Assembly (NCBI GenBank): GCA_022494885.1
Contig: JAGVSM010002644.1
Coordinates: 124,001 to 188,000 of the forward strand
Direction of reading: 5' to 3'
DNA length: 64,000 nt
From: Micrasema longulum
Taxonomy: Eukaryota > Arthropoda > Insecta > Trichoptera > Brachycentridae
Shown: piece by piece, positions 56,340 through 64,000 of the stretch
How positions within the stretch are numbered: position 1 is the first letter of the stretch
Layout: each line of letters begins with the position of its first letter
The notes under the pieces: generated by a model
The model's input: only the letters and a program-made list of their open reading frames with translations
Database searches by the model: none
What the model was told of the DNA's origin: nothing
Program-made: the position numbers and the translations under genes

Positions 56340-56984
56340 AGTCTAATAAAAACGTACAGAATGCTGTGACTAACCATACTGTTTTTAACATAGCTACCAT
56401 TTATTTTTGTGTATATATTCTTTTAACTCATTACGACTCATGTACTAATAAGAATAGTAGTTAAACGAATGCTGTTTGTATTTATAAAGAAATTTAAATT
56501 TAACTAATATTTGCATCACTAACTGTGTTTAGATTATATGAATTTTAAAATTTACAACTGATGTGAACATGACGTTATAAGAAAAGTAAGTTTTTATTAT
56601 ATTGCGTATTTTTAATACTGATAATACGTTAATAAAAAATTAAAGACATACATGTCAGTAAGTAATTATATTTTTATTATAGTATAGTATAGTTAAACTT
56701 ATTAATTCAAAAAAATTAGGAATGAGTTTTCAACAATAAAAAATATATGGGTTAATGCATTGTAAAATGGTTTACAAAGCGTAGAAATTTGAAAAATTAA
56801 AATATATTTCATTTGGAAAGGAACATCCCTGCGAGAAATATTAATCTAAATAAACTTTTAACTGATCAACATTACTTTTTATTTAAAAAAATACTTTTCG
56901 GAAAAGTACTAATAAAAATCTCTAAGCTAAAAATCATGTTACATTGCCATTTAAATGATTGTTGATAAAGAAAACCAAATGAAA
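56340..56984. other. AT-rich, no feature seen
   Basis: No coding or repeat signal recognised. Confidence 0.4.
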
Positions 56985-58090
56985 AATTCCATGTCCGCTC
57001 CCTAGTTGGAGCATATTATAATGTGTGCAAAAAGCTCCTAGGCGTCTCTGTCAGCTGCCAGCTGCTGTACATTTTCCCAAGTCAGGCTCGCGTCCCGTAG
57101 ATCTGATGTGAACTTCCGTCTGACAGTCAGCAGCAGGCGTCCGGGATGTCGAGAACCTGATACCTTGTAAAGTAGATATGCCTGGTTAAGGCTCTTAGGA
57201 GGCATCTGTAGTGTATGGCCTATCCAACAGTTTCACCTCCGCTTGATGACAGTTGTCACAGGAGTTATCTGCGTCCATTATCTTATTTCTTCATTCCTCA
57301 CAAAGTCAAAACACCGCACACCCAAAATTATTCTGAGACATCTATTCTCGAAACTTAGTATTTCGCTGTTTAAGGCCCTAATGAGGCCCCATTTTTTTAT
57401 ATTTTTTAATTTAACTTTTTGTACAAAATGTTAATTGTACATTGGCGGGCCTTTTGTGAAATGGCAATTTCTTTCAACCAACCATTAAAATAAAAGTTTT
57501 ATTTTTATTATTCAAGTTAAAAACACATTCAAAAGAAAATAAAGATGAAAAAAAGGTTAAGATATTTAAAAATAGAAATAAATGTATTTGTGTATAAATT
57601 ACCTTAAATCAATACCATTACTCAATGGGAAAAAAGAAAAAAGAGGAAAGAGGAAAGGAGGACAGATTAAGGAAGAGAAAGGAAATGTTTCTTCAGACGT
57701 GATTAAAACTGAGATAATGTAGTAACATCTTTGATAGTGGATGGGAGATGATTCCATAGTCGAGCGGCATAGACACTATATGAGTTAGAGAAGAAAAAGA
57801 AATTGTGGATGGGTATTAAGAGAGTGCTTTGAGAATTAGGACGAAGAGGTAAACCATGAACTGATAAGCGTTGAAATTTTGTTTTCATTTAATGAATATT
57901 CAATCTCTAGACACCCCCCGTACTTTTGAATGATGCGCCTGGTATTCCTTGCTGTACTCCCAGCATTTTTGAAAACTTCTATTTTCTAAAACATATAATA
58001 TACTCTCAGGCACTTAAAATTCTCGGCCTTTTCGATGTTTTGGTTTGACAGAGGATTTTGGGCATCAAGGCATGAAGTGTTACCAGTGGC
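56985..58090 (-). pseudogene. RTE-like LINE ORF remnant, split by another LINE
   Basis: 56990-57390 on the minus strand: RCFDFVRNEEI, RR.NCWIGHTLQMPPKSLNQ, then VRRKFTSDLRDASLTWENVQ ending QLAADRDAW, the C-terminal block of RTE-type LINEs. 57900-58085 supplies the upstream part (NPLSNQNIEKAENFKCLRVY, then KNAGSTARNTRRIIQKY). Stops and small shifts throughout. Confidence 0.7.
57395..57890 (-). pseudogene. Inserted LINE 3' part
   Basis: Minus frame from 57888: MKTKFQRLSVHGLPLRPNSQ then YSVYAARLWNHLPSTIKDVT, a jockey/CR1-type ORF2 tail. 3' UTR ends with TTTTGTACAAAAAGTTAAAT on the minus strand. Confidence 0.7.
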
Positions 58091-58099
58091 GTCTTTGAT

Positions 58100-59040
58100 A
58101 TCAAATTTCTAGTGAAGCTCAGATTTTAAAGATAAGTATAATATTCGTAAATGTTAAGTAGGTACCTACAGTAAATAACAGAGTACGGACCATTTTTGTA
58201 GGCATCTTTGAGCATTTTTATATTGGTTGCTAGTTTTTTATCTTTATAATGTGTTGATATAATGCGAATTAAAATACATATTAGGTGCTGGTGAATAGCA
58301 ATGATTTCTTAGTGAGGCTCAGCCTCACTTGCTTCATATGCTCCTTCGTCCCCGAGTGTTACACAGTACATGGATATTTACAATATTGATTTTACATGCA
58401 TTTAAATAAAAAAAAAGAATTGAAATGTAGTTTGTGCTAATGTGAGTAGGCAGGACACCTTTTTTATTCTTTCTGCGCATTATTTCTTCCGCTTGAGAAA
58501 AATCACATTTTGAATTTTTGTAGAGACAAAATGATGACAGGTAGACACCTAGAATGATAAAGTGGTAACCATGAGCTAACAAAAGAGGTGTTGGGAGGCC
58601 ACAAAAAGACGAGCTGACAACATTACATCGATAGCTAGAGGCCTATATCCCTATAGTGGAAAGAAAAATTCTGAAAAAGTATAGGAAGAGTTTGCACTAA
58701 AATGTTCTAACGTGAAAACAATTTTAATTTTAATTTGAAGATCAATTTAATGATAGTTGTAAAATGTGACTACTTTTCAATTTGACGCCTGTTAGCATTC
58801 AATATTCCTAACATTTATGTTTTGCGGGCGAATGAGAAGGCGCAATGGGTATTTCAAAGTTTTGATTGATTTTAAAGTTGACTACAGACAGATATTGTAA
58901 AAGTTTATACTGCTCATATTCAAACCGTTTCAAACAATTTATTTAAACATAGTGGAATATATTCTTAATATTTTAAGCATTAACTTTGTGGTCAAACATT
59001 TTATTATGTTTTTAAATAATTGTACTTAACTACTTTCCGA
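58100..59040. other. No gene identified
   Basis: AT-rich; chance frames only. Confidence 0.4.
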
Positions 59041-59046
59041 CTTTTC

Positions 59047-59097
59047 TGTGTCTACTGGTTTCGAGACCTACCCATCTGTCTCTTCATTAGGACACTG
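59047..59097 (-). ncRNA. Hammerhead ribozyme-like motif, one core change
   Basis: Reverse strand: GTGTC, CTAATGA (CUGAUGA expected; G5 to A), stem II GAGAC/GTCTC with a loop, GAAAC intact, CA loop, GTA cleavage triplet, then GACAC pairing perfectly with GTGTC. This is the minimal type-I layout with a two-base-pair helix III that is known from Penelope-like elements. Confidence 0.6.
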
Positions 59098-59299
59098 TAT
59101 ATACTTGCATGTAAATCCCACTATACGCCTTCGCAATAGTAGTAGTTACACACAAATATAAAACCAACGTGCTGATAAGATACATGCTTTTAGTAGTTAA
59201 CAGTAAAGAACACTAAATATACCAACAGTTACGTACAATAAACACATTATATGCTAACAACACGAGTCCCATAGTGTGATTAGTATGTTAGTGTAATTA

Positions 59300-59343
59300 G
59301 TGTCCTGACGAAGAGACGAGTACGTGTCAAAACCGGTAGACAT
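59300..59343 (+). ncRNA. Hammerhead ribozyme-like motif, second copy
   Basis: GTGTC, CTGACGA (fits CUGANGA), stem II GAGAC/GTGTC (4 of 5 pairs), AAAAC (GAAAC expected; G12 to A), CG loop, GTA, GACAT. Inverted relative to the copy 200 bp upstream. Confidence 0.55.
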
Positions 59344-59349
59344 ATACAA

Positions 59350-59995
59350 ATCCTAATACATAGTGACTAAAACGCTTGATTTACAAACATATGTTTAAGG
59401 GAATAAAGTTATTTTAGGAAATGCCAGAAAACATACATAACGAAATAAGAGTAAATATATTTCAAATGAAATAAAAAGAGTATATATAAATGTAAAAAAC
59501 ACTAGGTTATATTTGTATAAATGTTACAATTAAAAATAGTGAAAAATAAAAGTTCAAAAGTCAACATATAAAAGAACAGTTAGAATATTAAAAATTAGGG
59601 TAGTAAGTGTACAATAATAATAAATAAAGTTAGAGGTGTCGATAAAAACAACAACAGAACAACATTATTATCTTTCAGAGGAATGTTTTTCTTAAACGAA
59701 ATGAACAAAAAAAAGGTGCAGAAAACACTATAAGAAATAAGTAAAAAGTAATATATATAATTCTTTTTTGTGTGGCATTGATTAAAACACCATTTTTATT
59801 TTTTACAATTTATGTTATCCTGAAAATATTAATAAACAAAAATAAAATATTAAAATTTAGACGTCACTCCTCATTATGTACACATGAATTTTTTTTTCTT
59901 TTATGTAATGGGAAATGTTAATGTCAATATGTATTGAATTTATATAAAAAAATATTTAGTAGTGATTTTATACTTCATTTTTATGAATAATTTTA
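59350..59995. other. AT-rich, no feature seen
   Basis: No coding or repeat signal recognised. Confidence 0.4.
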
Positions 59996-59999
59996 TAGT

Positions 60000-60144
60000 C
60001 CCTGGACTGGTATCTGAAGCGTAAGACTGACCATCTTATGTTCATGTAACAAATAAAGATCAAGATACGCTGCGATTGGTTTACCAATGCAGTCTATGCA
60101 CCATTAGGTGCGGAAAGTGAATGATGATGATGAATATTATAATT
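60000..60144 (+). mobile_element. SINE family 1, 3' half
   Basis: CCTGGACTGGTATCTGAAGC, TTTACCAATGCAGTCTATGC and the TGATGATGATGAA tail. Confidence 0.75.
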
Positions 60145-60267
60145 ACGTATATTTGTTTATCTGAATAAAATATAAATAAAAATATATTGTGTTGTTGTAA
60201 ATATTACATTTGACAATTTTTATCATAGAACCAAATAAAATAATAAATAAAAAATAAAAATAAACAA

Positions 60268-60390
60268 GGTTTCGCGTTCGATTCCGGATGAGAACACGAA
60301 AACTTTTTTTTTAATATTCTGGGAATTCTGTACTGTAATTCGCCACTGTAATTGGGTTGTTGAGCTACTGTGGTGCAAAAAAATAACTTT
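60268..60390 (+). mobile_element. SINE family 2, 5'-truncated
   Basis: CGCGTTCGATTCCGGATGAG then TGTACTGTAATTCGCCACTG. Confidence 0.6.
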
Positions 60391-60394
60391 AATA

Positions 60395-62355
60395 TTTCTA
60401 AAATATTTTTTTTTTATTAATATAGGTAGATAATCTCAAAGCAATGTACAAAAATTACCGTACGGAACCATTGGCGTACTAATTCAGTACGTTATAAACA
60501 TTGGATGCGGATAAATAAATATAATTTTGTGTATGTAATATAATGATAATAAATAAATAAATAAATAAAATAAATGTCTTACGGTCTTACGTATACAGTA
60601 AATATGGCGGAAGCTAGATGTGCGTCTGTGTTTCAGATACAATTATGTTCTTAAAATAATTTTCTTGTTATTATCGCTTTAAGACTCCTATAGAAAATAA
60701 TGTATGTTTACTGTTTGTATGAGCGTGACTAAATTTCTGCATAATTTAATTTGCTAAGCAGTATTTCACAAAGACAATCTGCTTTAACAAATTTTAATCA
60801 CTTCTGCATTATGGTGCAGCAAACATTTGCAAACTAACTGCGGTGTCTCTAATATCTACATTACTATAGATTGCTAGTGAGAATCTCTGAAAACCAATAA
60901 GAATATATATAAACCAATAAGAAGCTCATACAAAAAACATTGCTTTTTTGTATAAGCAAAACCAACAGGAAGACCTTTTGTAAATAAAATAAAAATATAT
61001 TTTTTCTAATTAATAAATAATCCAGGACTAGTAACATGCTTTGTTTTATTACAAAAGCTAGCTGATATTTATTGGCCTAATATGTCGCTACAAATGATTT
61101 TGCCGGAGAAAGGTGATTATGATATTCGAAGCACGTGCCAGTTATTGTGTTTCTTGACATCCGTAAAATCGTGACGTGTCGGAATAAAACAATTGATTGT
61201 ATTTAGTAATTCTCCGCGCCTGATGGGGTCATCAACATTTTATTACAATTTTTTTCACACGCGGGCAAGGTAAACCCAATCATAGTGACAAATCGAAACA
61301 CAAAAAAAAGCTTCAAGGTACATATTTAATTGCTGTAATTATCGAAAGCTTAAATCGGGATCTACGTATGTTTAGATCGCGTTTTAGTTTTACCATTCCG
61401 AATAAGGCTCGTATTACATAGGTCCAAAAGTGGTACAGTATCTTTTGCAAGATTTGGTTCAATAAGTATTCTCGTGTAATACATGAGTTGGGTGGAATCT
61501 GTGGTCAAATTAAAAACCATCGTAATATGTTTGATTTTTCAACAAATATTTGAACCGAGATTTTCCACGCATTAAATGTCTGTGCTCACGCCCTCGATAC
61601 TGCTAACTTACAACATCAAATATCAACGCATTGTTGTTGCTTGTGTCATATTATTTAGCCTCTTTCTTATTTGTTTCACCGCATTTTTCCCTTCACATTT
61701 GCCTTTCTTTTCTAGAAATACTTTTTAGTAAGATTAACCACCCATGTTAATTTAGAAACCAATTTGTTGTTGACGGTTAAATGCAGATACATATATACAT
61801 TTTCAATTAATTTGATTTATTTATAAATATGTACATTACAAATTTGACTATCTTAATTCATACGTATGGAAAATAAAATCAAAAGTAAATAAAACGTCAT
61901 TAAAATTAGGAATTTACGAGTATAATGTTAGAAAAGTAAGAGCATTTGGTAACGATAAACTCCCTCAGAGACGTAAAAAATGACAAAATCTGAAGTAATA
62001 TTGTTCAGCATAGAGATAGTTCTTCCATCAGGCATAACCATTGGCAGGTTAGATTAGTTATCAGTAGTCCTATTGCCGTTGTCACAAAACAGCTAGTTTT
62101 GTCAACTGCGAAAATGTCCGTTATCTGTTTGTACCGAAAACATCTACGCACTGAACATGTTTATACACAATTTTTAATCCCAGAAACCTCGTGAAAAACT
62201 TTAAATAAAATGGCACAATAATTATTGTACACGAAATTGCACAAAATTATGCCCAAGATCTAGTATCATTTTCTGACCCGTGAAATACGAATTTAAAATG
62301 CTTTTGTGAAGTATAGTTTTTCTGGTAATAAACATTTGTTCTTCTTCGATGATGC
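60395..62355. other. Long non-coding stretch, no gene identified
   Basis: (AAAT)n at 60550-60575 and a short ATGGCGGAAGCTAG motif at 60604; otherwise nothing recognisable. Confidence 0.4.
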
Positions 62356-62806
62356 TACAACCCAAATCGAGCCTTTGCCTTATTCAACTTTCGCCTCAAA
62401 CTCCGCCTGTCCTCAGCAGCCATTTTCCAATTTGCAACTTGTAGAAGCTGTGCTGCATCATTTTTTACTTCATCCTATCACCTCAGTTTAGGTCTTCCAA
62501 TCCTTCTTTTACCCCATGAATTTCTAGTCATGACTCTTTGAGTTACTCGCGCATTAGGCATTCTTTGTACGTGTCCAGCCCATCTCAACCTGAGTTGTTT
62601 TATGTGCGTTGAGATACTAGGGGCTTCATATATGCTTTACAATTCGGCATTTTGCCTAATGCGCCACTCTTCTCTATCTTTTATGGGACCACAGATTTGT
62701 CGAAAAACTCCCCTTTCAAATATGTCCAGCATCTCAGCGTACTTTACCGTCAGGGTCAGTGCCTCGCATCCATACGCCAATACAGTCCTAATAATGTTGT
62801 TGTATT

Positions 62807-63484
62807 TATTTATTTTTTATTGTTTTTAACACTTTACATACATATACAGTTTATATACATACAATATTTACATACATATACAGTTTATATACATACAATA
62901 TACCTTAAAGCAATTTCTTTCTACCTACCCAAATGGTTCAGTTTGAGAAAATAACAAGTACATGGACATATAAAAAATAACACTATACTATAAAGAGGGG
63001 AGAGGGGATGGGAAGAAAAAAAGAAGGATAAAGGAACAACTTAAATATTTAGATAGTGACATTTCAATCTTGACTTAAATGTAAATTAAGAAGGGGCATC
63101 TCTAACATTAGTGGGCAGATTATTCCACAATCGAGCAGCTATTACTGTGAAAGAGGAGGCAAGAAAATAAGAGCGATGAAAGGGTATTAAAAGGGTTCTC
63201 TCGTCACTAGACCGAAGAGATAGTCCGTGTTGTGATAAAAGTTGGAAGAGCTCTCTCAGATAAACAGGCGAAGTGGGATTATTTAAAATATTGTAAAGAA
63301 GTGATAGAATGTGAATGTTTGTTCTATGCCTAATACTGAGCCAGTGTAGTGTGATATTCGGTTATGTGGTCAAATTTGCGAAGGTCAAAGATATATCGCA
63401 TACAAACATTTTGCAATCGTTCTAACTTATCGAGTAATTCAGAGTTGGCATCTGGATAACATACTTCCGCATAGTCAAGAAGTG
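62807..63484 (-). pseudogene. 5'-truncated jockey/CR1-type LINE nested in the RTE ORF
   Basis: Minus strand from about 63484: PLLDYAEVCYPDANSELLDK, LERLQNVCMRYIFDLRKF, then RSSDERTLLIPFHRSYFLAS-like and ARLWNNLPTNVRDAPS-like text and a 3' UTR with (TACATA)n. Its A-rich 3' end is at 62807-62830. It lies in the same orientation as its host element. Confidence 0.8.
62835..62902. repeat. 34-bp tandem duplication
   Basis: Two near-identical 34-bp units, 62835-62868 and 62869-62902, containing TACATACATATACAGTTTAT, within the LINE 3' UTR. Confidence 0.8.
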
Positions 63485-64000
63485 GAATATAGTATAGGGT
63501 TATCTTCGTTTTCCAATGGACGCTTCTTGACTTAAACACTGGCAGCAAGGAGAAATATGTTCTGTTGCCCGCCAATATTCGTTTCTTTATTTATGTAGTT
63601 TACTCGTTACATTCCGTGAGAAGAGAGCCTAAGTACGAGAACTGGTCGACTACCTCAAAGGAGTTACTATCTCTGAACTGTAAGCATCTCTTGCTCTTTT
63701 GGATGGGTTTCGGCTTTGAGAGATAAACTTTGTTTTATCTTCATTCATTCTCAAGCCCACCTCGCACGCAGCGGTTTTCAAAGGCTAGAAGATTTTTTTG
63801 ACAGCTATTAAGGATCTTCCAACAATATTTAGGTCATCTGCATATCCGGCTATACGAAAAATTTGTTCACACAATATTATGTGCCAAAAATAATTATATA
63901 TTTTATGGTTGAGCACACCTATGATAACTCACTCCCGTGTATTGACCGTATAAAATGCGTGAATGCACTTAAGAACTCTTTCAAAAACACTCACGTCTCT

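Larger units (their letters stand above)
62360..64000 (-). pseudogene. RTE-type LINE ORF, split by a nested LINE; runs off the window
   Basis: Minus strand from the window edge: AGYADDLNIVGRSLIAVKK (RT catalytic YADD at about 63835-63850 intact), GLRMNEDKTKFIS (motif D), AGNRTYFSLLPVFKSRSVHW to TKITLY at about 63485. The frame resumes at 62806 with NIIRTVLAYGCEALTL, then ICGPIKDREEWRIRQNAELY, GHVQRMPNARVTQRVM and WGKRRIGRPKLR, the C-terminal block of RTE-like LINEs. 62807-63484 is a separate insertion. A few stops and shifts show it is inactive. Confidence 0.85.

Overview
This window is AT-rich, intron-containing animal DNA, most likely from an insect. It has long non-coding stretches full of decayed LINEs, Penelope-like retroelements, tRNA-derived SINEs, Tc1/mariner, pogo and piggyBac-type DNA elements and MITEs. 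A hemipteran-like genome would fit, but that is inference only. Nothing looks bacterial or viral.

Two host genes can be supported. The first is a complete Rab27-type small GTPase gene (coding exons at 2517-2660, 3971-4038, 5948-6062, 7655-7851 and 8567-8678, + strand). Its splice phases join to a 211-residue protein with P-loop, switch, WDTAGQE and ETSA motifs and a C-terminal CNC prenylation signal. Its NKxD guanine-specificity motif reads HKCD. Every one of its introns carries mobile DNA. The second is a 32-codon first coding exon of a PDZ-domain protein of the ZASP/Enigma, synaptopodin or Shroom type (45294-45389, +); the rest of its PDZ domain was not found in the 18.6 kb that follow. A 36-nt in-frame microexon candidate lies at 56301-56336.

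Layout: 1-1000 has a small hairpin and a GC-rich promoter/LTR-like island. 2507-9123 is Rab27. 9.2-16 kb is SINEs and MITEs. 16.7-18.3 kb has an unidentified short ORF and a Penelope-like remnant with a GIY-YIG endonuclease. 19.7-20.9 kb has a CpG-richer possible first exon and a 170-bp hairpin. 21.6-22.5 kb is an RTE-type reverse transcriptase remnant. 24.7-28.3 kb is SINEs and MITEs. 29.7-31.3 kb is an antisense Tc1-like transposase and an antisense LINE. 31.8-34 kb and scattered sites to 50.4 kb hold one repeat family, here called Rep-A. 37-44 kb is SINEs, a fold-back region and a TTAA-flanked MITE. 45.3 kb is the PDZ exon. 46-64 kb is LINE fragments, several clearly nested in one another.

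The most unusual theme is a set of hammerhead-ribozyme-like motifs (20.8, 22.8, 18.0, 43.2, 59.05 and 59.3 kb). Two sets form inverted pairs and one lies downstream of a Penelope-type GIY-YIG ORF. Several very long hairpins are also present (3.1, 20.8, 42.4, 52.5-53.2 and 55.7 kb). All coordinates of decayed repeats are approximate unless terminal repeats are stated.
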